64,000 nt of DNA from Acidobacteriota bacterium (GTDB lineage Bacteria > Acidobacteriota > Blastocatellia > UBA7656): NCBI GenBank assembly GCA_016201275.1, contig JACQDB010000019.1:1-64000 (forward strand). The letters are read 5' to 3'. Within the stretch, counting starts at the first letter, position 1. Every line of letters starts with the position of its first letter. Below, one piece after another: positions 54,843-62,642 of this stretch. The translations under genes were made by a program, and so were the position numbers. The notes under the pieces were generated by a model. It was not told the origin of the DNA and made no database searches. It saw only the letters and a program-made list of their open reading frames with translations.

Positions 54843-56624
54843 ATGAATCAACTTTCTTTGAAAGCGTGTGCGACGTTTTTTCTGCTTGCCCTCCTCCTTC
54901 TCGGTTCTTTCCCCCGCGCTCAAGCCAGCGTTTACCGCGCTGACGCTCTGCCTGCGCTCCAATTTTTGCCGGTTGCCGATGGCGACGGGTTCGTGGTCTA
55001 TGCTACCGATGAGGGCGCTCACTGCGTCGAAGCGACGACCGACGAAGAAAAGTTTTTGACTCGCGGCGACCTCAGCAACGATTTACATATTATTTCGCCG
55101 CCCAAGCTGCTAGCCGCCGATGGCTTGACGGTCACTTTGCGCGCCACCAGTCAGCTTGAGGGATTTCCCGATGCGAAGGCCGCCTTTCTGCGCGCCGCTG
55201 CGTCTTGGGAAGCAATTATCAAAAGTCCGATTACCATTATCGTGGATGTAGATTATGGCCCGAATCGTTTCGGCACGCCCTTTCCGACGGGCGTTCTCGG
55301 CTCGACCGCTTCGCAGAGCTTGCGCGACGCGACCGGCTATTCCCGCATTCGCTCGAAATTAATTACCTATGCGACCAGCGATGCCGAGAAGGCTTTGGTC
55401 AATGCCTTACCGTCCACGCAACTGCCCAGTGATTACGGCAACGCCACCAGCGTCACCGCGCCGTCGGCTTTATGGCGTGCGCTGGGAGAACTTCCGGCGG
55501 TCGCCAATCCGACGGTCGAAACAGATATAGGCGCGGTTCCTTCGGTGGGTTTCAATTCCGCTTTCAGTTATGACTTTGATCCGTCCAACGGCATAGATGC
55601 TGGCAAGTTGGATTTCCAAGCCGTAGCGACTCATGAAATCGGTCACGCGCTCGGCTTCACTTCGGTGGCGGGTTCGCAATCGGGAGCGCCCAACGCCACG
55701 ATCTGGGACTTCTTTCGCTTCCCTACCAGTTCCATCACCTTGAGCAGTTTCACGACCGCACCGCGAAACCTGCTGGCAGGCGGTGCGCCGGTCTTCTTCA
55801 ACGGCAACACGCCGCTGATGTTATCAACCGGAGCAACAAGCGCCGGTGGCGATGGTCGCCAGACCAGTCATTGGAAGGACGATCAATTGACCGGCACACA
55901 CATAGGCATCATGGATCCGACGTTGCCCGACAGCCGCAAATTTGTCATCACCGATAATGACATTGCCGCACTGGACACGATGGGCTATCAACTGAAAGCC
56001 GGTGCTAGTGGCGGTGGTGGTGGAGGCGGCGGCGGTGGCGGCGATACCGGAGCCGGAACCGCGCCTTCCACTTCACAATTTGCCGCCAGTTTGAACGGCG
56101 ATGTGTTGGCCTTGACCGGCGTGGCCGCCGACAACGAAGGCGATGTCAGACAAGCGCAAATCACTTTGCTTAACAGCGCCAATGCCGTAGTCAATACCGG
56201 CGCGCCGTTCGATGTCAATTTCGGCGTCTCTACGCAAAGCAGTTTTACGTTGAACTTCTCCAACCTGAGCGCCTATCCAACGGCTATGCAGGTGAGCCTG
56301 GTCTTCATTGACAGCAAGGGCAATCGCAGTCAAGCGGTGAGCGCCGATTTCAGCAAAGCCGATACCGGCGGTGCCAATCTGATGCGCGCCACTTTTGAAA
56401 CTTCGGAAGGCGTGCTGACGCTCAAAGGCACAGGCTTCGTGGTGGGAATGCAGATTGAAATCAATGGCGTCACCGTCACCGCTTCAAAAGTGAAGATCAA
56501 AAGCGGCGGCGCAAAAGCCGTTATCTTTGGCTCGACCAGCGCCTTGAATCTTCGCAGCGGCGCAAATCGCCTGCGGGTTCGCACCGCCGGGTTGCGTTCC
56601 AATCTTCTGGTTTTAACGCTCTGA
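54843..56624 (+). CDS. exported zinc metalloprotease (NF038122-like)
   Basis: 593 residues. A signal peptide (ACATFFLLALLLLGSFPRAQ, cleaved near AQA) exports the protein. The zincin active site is HEIGHALGF (His-x2-Glu-x2-His style), and a third ligand is likely in TSHWKDD; a Met-turn-like MDPTLP follows. DTMGYQL ends the catalytic domain. A polyglycine hinge (~390-400) leads to a C-terminal region with two beta-rich domains (FAASLNGDVLALTGVAADNE; RATFETSEGVLTLKGTGFVV), the last IPT/TIG-like. Probably secreted or on the surface. AGAGG precedes the ATG. A terminator follows. Confidence 0.87.
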   Translation: MNQLSLKACATFFLLALLLLGSFPRAQASVYRADALPALQFLPVADGDGFVVYATDEGAHCVEATTDEEKFLTRGDLSNDLHIISPPKLLAADGLTVTLRATSQLEGFPDAKAAFLRAAASWEAIIKSPITIIVDVDYGPNRFGTPFPTGVLGSTASQSLRDATGYSRIRSKLITYATSDAEKALVNALPSTQLPSDYGNATSVTAPSALWRALGELPAVANPTVETDIGAVPSVGFNSAFSYDFDPSNGIDAGKLDFQAVATHEIGHALGFTSVAGSQSGAPNATIWDFFRFPTSSITLSSFTTAPRNLLAGGAPVFFNGNTPLMLSTGATSAGGDGRQTSHWKDDQLTGTHIGIMDPTLPDSRKFVITDNDIAALDTMGYQLKAGASGGGGGGGGGGGDTGAGTAPSTSQFAASLNGDVLALTGVAADNEGDVRQAQITLLNSANAVVNTGAPFDVNFGVSTQSSFTLNFSNLSAYPTAMQVSLVFIDSKGNRSQAVSADFSKADTGGANLMRATFETSEGVLTLKGTGFVVGMQIEINGVTVTASKVKIKSGGAKAVIFGSTSALNLRSGANRLRVRTAGLRSNLLVLTL

Positions 56625-56649
56625 TAAAACCGCTGCTCTCCGCTTCATG

Positions 56650-56688
56650 AAAAAGCCTGCGTCAGACCCGAAGCGACGCAGGCTTTTT
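56650..56688 (+). terminator. intrinsic terminator of the metalloprotease gene
   Basis: Perfect 14-bp arms (AAAAAGCCTGCGTC and complement) around an 11-nt loop, ending in TTTTT, 26 bp after the stop. Confidence 0.92.
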
Positions 56689-56750
56689 CCTTGCCGCGAC
56701 ACCTTGCGTCCGCGACCTTCGCAAATTAGACTGCTTGCCGTAAACAGCGA

Positions 56751-57662
56751 ATGAGCATTCCGATCAACAATCCTGCGGCAACGCCCCCCCGACCTTGTGA
56801 ACTTTGCGGCTCTACTGACTACAAGTTTTTGTTCAACACCGAAGATAGATTAGGTCTGGCCAGAGAAGTTTTTCGCATCGTGCAATGCCGGAATTGCGGC
56901 GTCTGGCGAACCCTGCCGGACATGACGGAGGCCGAATTAGCGGCCTTTTATCCGAAGGATTATTGGGGCGGCGAACCAGCGGAAAAGTGGATACGCGCAT
57001 CGCAAGCCGACAAGACCGACTTCATCAAAAAGTGTCAACTGCAAGGTGGGCGCTTGTTGGATGTTGGCTGCGGCGCGGGCTTTTTTTTGCGCGCCCTGAA
57101 TCAACAGACCTGGCAAGCTTACGGCGTTGAACTTGGCGAACCGGCAGCCCACGCCGCGCAGCAGATTTTCGGCAACGCGCACATCTTCACAGGCACTTTG
57201 CTGGAGGCAAAATTTGCACCAGCATTTTTTGATGTGGTTACTTTCTGGTCAGCCCTCGAACACACCAACGAGCCGCACGCTCACTTGCGGGAAGCACGCC
57301 GAATTTTGCCGACCGGCGGCACCGTCATCATTCAACTTCCCAACGCCGCCAGTTATCAAGCGCGTTATTTCCGAGGCGACTGGTTCGCTCTGGACGCGCC
57401 GCGCCATCGTTATCATTTCACTTTGCCAACCCTGCAAAAGCTGTTGCACGACACCGGCTTTGAGTTTTATCGCAGCACCTTGCGCTCGCCGGTTCACAAT
57501 GTTCATGCGCTGCGGCAAAGTTTGAAAGCGCGGTGGTGGCATCAATCTACAGCGAAGCGCGCCGCCTTTTTGTTGGCTATTCCTTTCCTCAAACCTTGCG
57601 ATTTTCTGCTCTCCTCTGTGCATCAAGGCGCGACGCTCACGGTCGCCGCACGAGCCGTTTAA
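56751..57662 (+). CDS. class I SAM-dependent methyltransferase with N-terminal zinc knuckle
   Basis: 303 residues. Two Cys-x2-Cys knuckles (CELCGS, CRNCGV) form an N-terminal zinc motif, as in sugar or lipid methyltransferases of glycan clusters. The SAM motif I is LLDVGCGAGFFLRAL; motif II/IV region VVTFWSALEHTNEPHAHLRE and post-II RILPTGGTVIIQLPN follow. LDAPRHRYHFTLPTLQKLL is typical of the methyltransf_12/23 group. Start ATG at 56751 lacks a good Shine-Dalgarno. Likely acts on a surface glycan; a GT2 gene lies nearby on the opposite strand. Confidence 0.88.
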   Translation: MSIPINNPAATPPRPCELCGSTDYKFLFNTEDRLGLAREVFRIVQCRNCGVWRTLPDMTEAELAAFYPKDYWGGEPAEKWIRASQADKTDFIKKCQLQGGRLLDVGCGAGFFLRALNQQTWQAYGVELGEPAAHAAQQIFGNAHIFTGTLLEAKFAPAFFDVVTFWSALEHTNEPHAHLREARRILPTGGTVIIQLPNAASYQARYFRGDWFALDAPRHRYHFTLPTLQKLLHDTGFEFYRSTLRSPVHNVHALRQSLKARWWHQSTAKRAAFLLAIPFLKPCDFLLSSVHQGATLTVAARAV

Positions 57663-57707
57663 GTTGCCGGGAACACTTTAACGGCAGGCGGTGTCTATAT
57701 ACGCACT

Positions 57708-57950
57708 ATGAAAAAAACAGCCTTAAAAATTTTGCTCGCAGCCGTGTTGCTCGTGGTATGCAGCGGCGTGTTTTATTACGTCGGCGAGCATAGCGAACAG
57801 CCTGTAGAAGTTGAACCCAACCTGCTTTCCGATGGTAGTCCGGAATGGACAGTGTGGCACAACGCCAGCGCTGGTTTGATGTTTCTGGCGACGCCTTTAA
57901 CCCTGGCCGCCGTGATGATCTGGAGTCGCAGCCGCAACGAGGAAGAATGA
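57708..57950 (+). CDS. small two-TM membrane protein
   Basis: 80 residues: TM1 (ILLAAVLLVVCSGVFYYVG), an acidic loop, TM2 (ASAGLMFLATPLTLAAVMIW) and a charged tail RSRNEEE. Starts 45 bp after the methyltransferase, probably in the same transcript. No family recognised. Confidence 0.6.
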   Translation: MKKTALKILLAAVLLVVCSGVFYYVGEHSEQPVEVEPNLLSDGSPEWTVWHNASAGLMFLATPLTLAAVMIWSRSRNEEE

Positions 57951-58141
57951 AGTAAAAAGGCAAACGTGAAAAGCACGTCAGACAGTGCGGCAACACACTT
58001 TGCCATCGCCTGAACGCAACACGGGCTTCGGTAAACAAAAGTGGCTCATGTTGCTTTAGACTGCGAACCCGTTGCCAAAGGAATCATTATGAACTGCTTT
58101 TGCAGTCAGACAATACCTGAGCCACAAAAGTAACTATAGAG

Positions 58142-58231
58142 GCGGCACACCAAGATTCGGGAGATGAAACTTGGCAAACCGCATGAATGTTCATCGCGTC
58201 GCGGCGGTCTTACTGAATCTTGGTGTGCCGC
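58142..58231. mobile_element. 90-bp palindromic element with perfect 17-bp terminal repeats
   Basis: GCGGCACACCAAGATTC (58142-58158) and its exact complement (58215-58231) bound an unrelated ~56-bp interior. Size and ends fit a MITE. Single copy in the window. Confidence 0.7.
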
Positions 58232-58236
58232 GCATA

Positions 58237-58338
58237 TAGAGGGTGTCGCAGAAATGGAGGTTCTGTCCAGATATTGTAGGTGATGGTGTAATCATCCACA
58301 ACATATGGGCGATTGCTGGAATTCTGCGACACCCTCTA
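58237..58338. mobile_element. ~100-bp MITE, copy 3 (best preserved)
   Basis: Perfect terminal repeats TAGAGGGTGTCGCAGAA and TTCTGCGACACCCTCTA, starting and ending in TA. The interior matches 29582-29682 (GATGGTGTAA.CA.C, CAACATATGGGCG). It directly precedes the shortened long repeat. Confidence 0.88.
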
Positions 58339-58528
58339 ACTACCCAGCCCTCTTTGCCCCGCCGGGGCGTAGGAAATTAGCCAGTGCTGTAGGCACTGGA
58401 ACCACAGGCACTGGAATCATGTTTGAGGGCAAACGCGGCGCGCCCTGAAAGGGTGCAGGAGCTAGATTGCCGCCGGCCTACGGCGCAAAAACGAAGCGAC
58501 CGACAATTTTCAAACCGGCTAGGTAGTG
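58339..58528. repeat. long interspersed repeat, shortened copy C
   Basis: Reverse-oriented relative of 2585-2950 and 8286-8650. It has ACTACCCAGCC at the left and GGCTAGGTAGT at the right, and shares TTTGCCCCG..GGGG, the CGCGCCCTGAAAGGGTGCAG palindrome and GCGCAAAAACGAAGCGACCG. It has lost the CCCGTGG hairpin units. Confidence 0.75.
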
Positions 58529-58530
58529 AT

Positions 58531-59676
58531 TCACTTTCCACTTTCCACTTTCCACTTTCCACTTTTGTCATAGACGGTCACCTCTGGGCGTTGGCGCAGG
58601 GCGGCAAACAGGGCAAACACTTCGCGGTCGCTGCGACGGGCTTGCTGTTTTTCGTCGCGGCGGCGTTGGCGAATTTGCGGCAGGCGCTTGACCGCTGCGC
58701 TGACAGAGAGCAGAAAGCTGGGCTGCAAACGCAACGGCGCAAGCAACGCCAACAATGCTACCCACAACAAGTGCGAAGTCAGCAGAACGCCATCGTGCAG
58801 ATGAATCCAGTGATAGATGAGGCGATTGCGTTGCTCGATCATTCGCACACGCCGTTGATTGAGTTTGGCGATGGTCGAAGAGAGGCGATGACGCGCCAGC
58901 GAACGCGGCTCGTACACAATCGTGTAGCCGCGTTTCCAGGCGCGATAACTCAACTCGACATCCTCCCAGTAAAACGGCGACAACAAGTCCTCGAAACCGC
59001 CCACCGCTAAAAACTTCTGGCGGTCAAACATCGCCGCACCGCCGCCAGCAAACATGGAAAAAAACGGCGAATTTATTGGGCTTTTTGCATCTTCACGGGT
59101 CGCATAGCTTTGATGAACGCGAATAAAACCGCTGGCAAAAGCGCCGACTTTGCCGGTTCCGACTTCGCGCCCGCTTGTCAGATCAACCACTCGACAATGC
59201 GCCGCAAAGACCTTTTCATCGGCAAAGTTTTCCACCAGCGGCGCAATCGCATCGGCGGCGATTTCCACATCATTATTGAGCAAAAGGATTAATGGATAAC
59301 GCGCCGCTGCGATGCCTTTGTTACAGGCGGCGCTGAACCCCTTATTGATTTCATTCTTCACCCAACGCAATTCAGCACGCCAACCGCTTTCGGTCGCTAG
59401 TGGTTTGGCAACCTGCTCATTCGCGCCATCGCGGTTTGCCGCCGTGTGCAGGAATAACGATTTCAAAAATTCATCTTGAGACGGCAAACTTTTGCTCAGA
59501 CTTTCCAACCAGGCAATCGTATCATCGTGGCTGCCATCATCCACGATGAGCAGTTCGATCTGCTGGCGAGACGATTCCGCATAGCGTTGTGCTGCCGCCA
59601 ATACCGATGGCAGAAATTCTTGCAGTAGAGATAGCCCGTTCCAGGTGGGAATGACGATGCTGACATTTTCTTTCAT
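58531..59676 (-). CDS. glycosyltransferase family 2
   Basis: About 381 residues. The GT-A core is clear: VSIVIPTWNGLSLL, LLIVDDGSHDDT, NKGFSAACNKGIAAA, LLLNNDVEI (the metal-binding DxD equivalent), GGGAAMFDRQKFLAVGGFED and FYWEDVELSYRAWKRGY. The tail has one or two hydrophobic helices (LLWVALLALLAPLRL), suggesting membrane association, as in rhamnosyl-type GT2 enzymes. The last codons (KSGKWKVESGK) are encoded by the 7-bp repeat TTTCCAC at the gene's 3' end. The ATG at 59676 is preferred; a TTG at 59712 with AAGG upstream is possible. Confidence 0.9.
   Translation of the reverse strand: MKENVSIVIPTWNGLSLLQEFLPSVLAAAQRYAESSRQQIELLIVDDGSHDDTIAWLESLSKSLPSQDEFLKSLFLHTAANRDGANEQVAKPLATESGWRAELRWVKNEINKGFSAACNKGIAAARYPLILLLNNDVEIAADAIAPLVENFADEKVFAAHCRVVDLTSGREVGTGKVGAFASGFIRVHQSYATREDAKSPINSPFFSMFAGGGAAMFDRQKFLAVGGFEDLLSPFYWEDVELSYRAWKRGYTIVYEPRSLARHRLSSTIAKLNQRRVRMIEQRNRLIYHWIHLHDGVLLTSHLLWVALLALLAPLRLQPSFLLSVSAAVKRLPQIRQRRRDEKQQARRSDREVFALFAALRQRPEVTVYDKSGKWKVESGK
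58533..58566. repeat. 7-bp tandem repeat TTTCCAC overlapping the GT2 3' end
   Basis: About 4.5 units of TTTCCAC form the final codons and stop of the GT2 gene on the minus strand, adjoining repeat copy C. Confidence 0.85.
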
Positions 59677-59801
59677 CGCTACTTTCGGTGGCGCGAAGTT
59701 CGCAGTCGGCAAAGCTTGTACCTTGGTCAGCGACCGATCAGCCAGCGCCGCCGTTCAGGAAGTTGCACCCCGCGCTTGCCAACGGTTTTTTGCCGACAGC
59801 T

Positions 59802-60824
59802 TCAATGGCGGTGGCGCGCCGTTGATGCAGGGTTCGCCATCATTTCCAGACCTTCCAAATTTTCATGGCTGCCGATGACGACTAGCGCATCTTGTTCTTC
59901 GATGATGGTGTCCGCCGAGGGATTGAAAATCATCTCGCCATTCTTGCGTTTGATGGCGATGACGATGACATTGAGACTGGAGCGAATGCCGGTCTCCTGC
60001 AATGGTCGTTTGATGAAAGGCGAACCAGCGGCAATCTCCACCTGCTCCATTTCCAATTCCAGTTGTTCGGTCATGGTTGCCAGTTCGATGAAGTCGGCAA
60101 CCGCAGGGCGCAACAACATCTGCGCCATTTGATTGGCTCCGGTAATCGAAGGCGACACCACTTTGTTGGCTCCTGCCTTCAACAGCCGTTGAATCGCCGA
60201 TTCTTCGTTGGCGCGAGCGACGATGTACAAATCCTTGTTGATGTCTCTGGCGGTCAACGTAATGTATAAATTGTCGGGGTCTGAAGACACCGCGCACACC
60301 AAGCCGCGCGCCCGTTCGATGCCCGCGCCGCGCAGCACTTCATCGGTGGTCGAGTCACCCATCAACACCAGATAGCCTTGCGCCAACAATTTATCGGCGA
60401 TGGTTTCATCCATTTCGATGACCACAAAATCCTCGCCGCGATAAGCAATTTCGCGAATGATACCCGCCCCTATACGCCCCGCGCCGCAGACGATGTAATG
60501 GCCTTTGAGGTTGTTTATATCTCGAAACATTTTTCTTTTTCCGAAGGTCGAAATTAATTCCAACTGCACGACCGCCTGAGCCGCTGCGGTCAAGGCATAG
60601 CCAATGGTGCCGACGCCCAGGATAATCAGCAGCGAAGTAAAGTAGCGCCCGGCTTCGGTCATCCCGTGAGGCTCGCTGAAGCCTACGGAGGTCAGCGTAA
60701 TTAAAGTGAAGTAGAAGCACTCGAACCAGGCAAGGCCGAGAATCAGCTTGAAGCCGATGGTGCCAAAGGCCAGCAGCCCTAGAATCGCGCTGATTGCAAT
60801 TTGAAATTTCCGCCTTGGTGACAT
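59802..60824 (-). CDS. potassium channel with RCK (TrkA-N/TrkA-C) domains
   Basis: 340 residues of the MthK-like Kch type. Two TM helices flank the pore loop (FTLITLTSVGFSEP); the filter reads SVGF where TVGY is usual. A Rossmann RCK-N domain follows (YIVCGAGRIGAGIIREIAYR, VVIEMDETIADKLL, LVLMGDSTTDEVL) and an RCK-C domain ends the protein (LNVIVIAIKRKNGEMIFNPS). NAD- or Ca-type gating is likely, and the channel probably assembles as a tetramer with an octameric ring. It is close behind GT2 but not overlapping. Confidence 0.92.
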   Translation of the reverse strand: MSPRRKFQIAISAILGLLAFGTIGFKLILGLAWFECFYFTLITLTSVGFSEPHGMTEAGRYFTSLLIILGVGTIGYALTAAAQAVVQLELISTFGKRKMFRDINNLKGHYIVCGAGRIGAGIIREIAYRGEDFVVIEMDETIADKLLAQGYLVLMGDSTTDEVLRGAGIERARGLVCAVSSDPDNLYITLTARDINKDLYIVARANEESAIQRLLKAGANKVVSPSITGANQMAQMLLRPAVADFIELATMTEQLELEMEQVEIAAGSPFIKRPLQETGIRSSLNVIVIAIKRKNGEMIFNPSADTIIEEQDALVVIGSHENLEGLEMMANPASTARHRH

Positions 60825-61166
60825 AGTGCTTTGCTTGCCAATACGGCTTTCATATTAAAGGGAAAATGAAAAAGGCAAAAGCGAAATCAAAAGTTTTGCC
60901 TGCGCCAGTGCAGGCTGCACTCACGATTTCGCTTTTGCCTTTCGGTAAGGAAAAGCCCGATGCAGAAAAATCTTCAAGCGGAAGCGTCAACCAACAACCA
61001 AAGTTTGGCGCTACGAAACCCTCCCGTGAGCAGCACTCGATTCATGCCCCTGCCTTTCACCTTTTTTACTTCTGCCTTTTTCCTGTTGCCTGATAGCGGC
61101 TTGCAGAGGTGGGCGACGGGTTGAGAGGCGGTCTGTGACCGCCGCATGGCGGTCACAGACCGCCTC
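60825..61166. other. intergenic with 18-bp inverted repeat and palindrome
   Basis: AAAGGCAAAAGCGAAATC at 60871-60888 is repeated inverted at 60925-60942. A plus-strand frame of 75 codons covers it but lacks support. A second strong palindrome at 61119-61172 overlaps the stop of the next gene. Confidence 0.55.
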
Positions 61167-61172
61167 TCAACC
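61119..61172. repeat. perfect 25-bp palindrome overlapping the PDZ gene stop
   Basis: Arms at 61119-61143 and 61148-61172 (GGTTGAGAGGCGGTCTGTGA..) are exact complements with a 4-nt loop. The core motif is close to the hairpin of 29431-29583 and 43891-44020 (GTTGAGCGGCGGTC). It contains the TGA stop (61167-61169) of the twin-PDZ gene and probably acts as its transcript end. Confidence 0.88.
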
Positions 61173-62252
61173 AGGTGTCATGGTCGTGGGCCAATGAAAT
61201 TCGCTATAAATCACATTCACCGTCGGCGAAAAGAACATGGCGCGATGTTTTTTCGCTGGCAGGGCTTCGCGTTTTTCCAGTCTGACGGTGACGGTCTTCT
61301 CGTCTTTATTGCGAAGGATTTTCAACGTCAGCTGGCCTGCCGGTTTTTTCGCCAGCACCGCGAGCAGATTATGAGTGCTAACGATTTTTTGATTGTCCAC
61401 TTCCAGAATGACATCCCCAGCTTGCAATCCGGCTTTCTCGGCGGCGCTGTCTTTCTGCACCTCGGTGACCAGCACGCCTTTGCCATCTTTGACGCCGAAA
61501 TAATTGCCCAATTGCTCATTCAAGGATTCAACGGCAAGGCCCAGTCGTGTACCGCTCCAGAAATTCATGCCGCGATAATTAAAATTGAAGTTGCCGAAAT
61601 CTTTAGGCTTTGCGCTCTGGAATTTCTCTTGCAATTCCCAGCGGCGCTGCCGCATCTCTTCGGCGCGTTCGCGGCTCACTTCACTGCGCTTCAACTGTTC
61701 TTCCATCTTCTGCAACTCTTTTTCGCGCAACTTGAAAGGCTCCAGATTGCCTTGCAACAACCCTGCATTGGCGGCGCGTTTGGTCACGGTAGCCGTCAGC
61801 GTCTGCAGCGCCCCGCCGCGCATCACTTCAAAAGTCACGGTGCGCCCGGCAGGTGTTTCACCCAGCAACCGCTGCAATTCTCTGACCGTATCCACACGCC
61901 TGCCATTGAAAGAAACGATCACATCATTCTCTTTCAATCCGGCTTTTTCGGCAGGGGAACCTTCGGCGACTTTCATGACCACCGCGCCGCGTTCTTCTTT
62001 CAACTTCAAATCTTTCATGCGTTCGGCGCTCACCTCTTCCAGATACACGCCCAGATAAGCATCACTGGCAAAGGAAAACCGCAGCGGCGCTAGTTCCGGC
62101 GGCTCCACCATCGAGTGCTGGCCTTGAGATTTTTCAGCCTTTTGAGTTTTCTCTTTCGGGGGTTCTTTAGCCGTCTGCGCCGCCTGTGCCAAAGCGCTAT
62201 TGACGGTCAGCAGAAAGAGAAAAGAAAAAATCAGGTACGCTCTTTTTTGCAT
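61167..62252 (-). CDS. exported protein with two PDZ domains
   Basis: 361 residues, signal peptide (AYLIFSFLFLLTVNSALAQ). PDZ 1 at ~65-160 (YLGVYLEEVSAERMKDL, VAEGSPAEKAGLKENDVIVS, GRRVDTVRELQRLL) and PDZ 2 at ~235-335 (RLGLAVESLNEQLGNYFGV, KDSAAEKAGLQAGDVILEVD) are joined by a charged helix (~170-215, Glu/Arg/Gln-rich). No catalytic Ser-His-Asp triad of HtrA-type proteases is seen, so it is probably a periplasmic adaptor. GGAGG precedes the ATG. The 3' end is made by a palindromic repeat. Confidence 0.9.
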   Translation of the reverse strand: MQKRAYLIFSFLFLLTVNSALAQAAQTAKEPPKEKTQKAEKSQGQHSMVEPPELAPLRFSFASDAYLGVYLEEVSAERMKDLKLKEERGAVVMKVAEGSPAEKAGLKENDVIVSFNGRRVDTVRELQRLLGETPAGRTVTFEVMRGGALQTLTATVTKRAANAGLLQGNLEPFKLREKELQKMEEQLKRSEVSRERAEEMRQRRWELQEKFQSAKPKDFGNFNFNYRGMNFWSGTRLGLAVESLNEQLGNYFGVKDGKGVLVTEVQKDSAAEKAGLQAGDVILEVDNQKIVSTHNLLAVLAKKPAGQLTLKILRNKDEKTVTVRLEKREALPAKKHRAMFFSPTVNVIYSEFHWPTTMTPG

Positions 62253-62642
62253 CGCTAGTCCTCCAAGGGAAGAATTGAGATCGGCTTAGGTAACCGTTCT
62301 AGCCCACGCCAGCAACGCAAAAAAGTTCCCGAAAGGCTTGCCTGTAGGGTGGAAAAATTAAAAGGCAGGAAACAAGAATGGGCGTTACTGGACTCGAACC
62401 AGTGACCCCTGCCGTGTGAATGCAGAAAATGTCGGTTTCCCTCTGTTTCACCTCATATCGGCTTGCTGCAAAAAACACTTATTTTACGGGACATCTTCGA
62501 CAAAATGCTGCATTATATTTCAACTTATTTCCTCGCGCTAAGGTCGAAAGTGTGACCAATATGTGTGACCATTTTTGAAACCATCCCTTCCCCCAAAGCG
62601 TATTGGTACGTGACATCTCATCACACCAGGCAGGGGGAAACA
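62253..62642. other. junction between chromosome and integrated element
   Basis: Contains the tRNA-Val 3' fragment (62379-62425) and the leader of the recombinase gene. Nothing else was recognised. Confidence 0.5.
62379..62425 (-). other. tRNA-Val(CAC) 3' fragment, attachment site (att)
   Basis: Read on the minus strand, this holds the anticodon loop TTCACAC, the variable region, the complete T arm (ACTGG TTCGAGT CCAGT) and the acceptor 3' strand AACGCCC plus A. The 5' half (D arm and matching GGGCGTT) is absent, and the anticodon stem has an A where C would pair. So this is the 3' end of a Val tRNA, the classic target of tyrosine recombinases. It faces the integrase gene, consistent with attL. 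An intact tRNA is expected at the other end, beyond the window. Confidence 0.8.

Larger units (their letters stand above)
57951..58530. other. cluster of mobile-element relics, no gene
   Basis: Four inverted-repeat structures lie end to end: an imperfect one bounded by GTGGCTCA / TGAGCCAC (~58037-58130), one with GCGGCACACCAAGATTC ends (58142-58231), the TA-ended MITE copy 3 (58237-58338) and a shortened long repeat (58339-58528). It separates convergent genes. Confidence 0.8.

Noticed and set aside
60866-61093. 75-codon plus-strand frame
   Set aside because: It is made largely of the inverted repeat at 60871-60942 and lacks a start signal.
62379-62453. Complete tRNA gene
   Set aside because: No D arm and no 5' acceptor strand complementary to AACGCCC can be found upstream on the minus strand.
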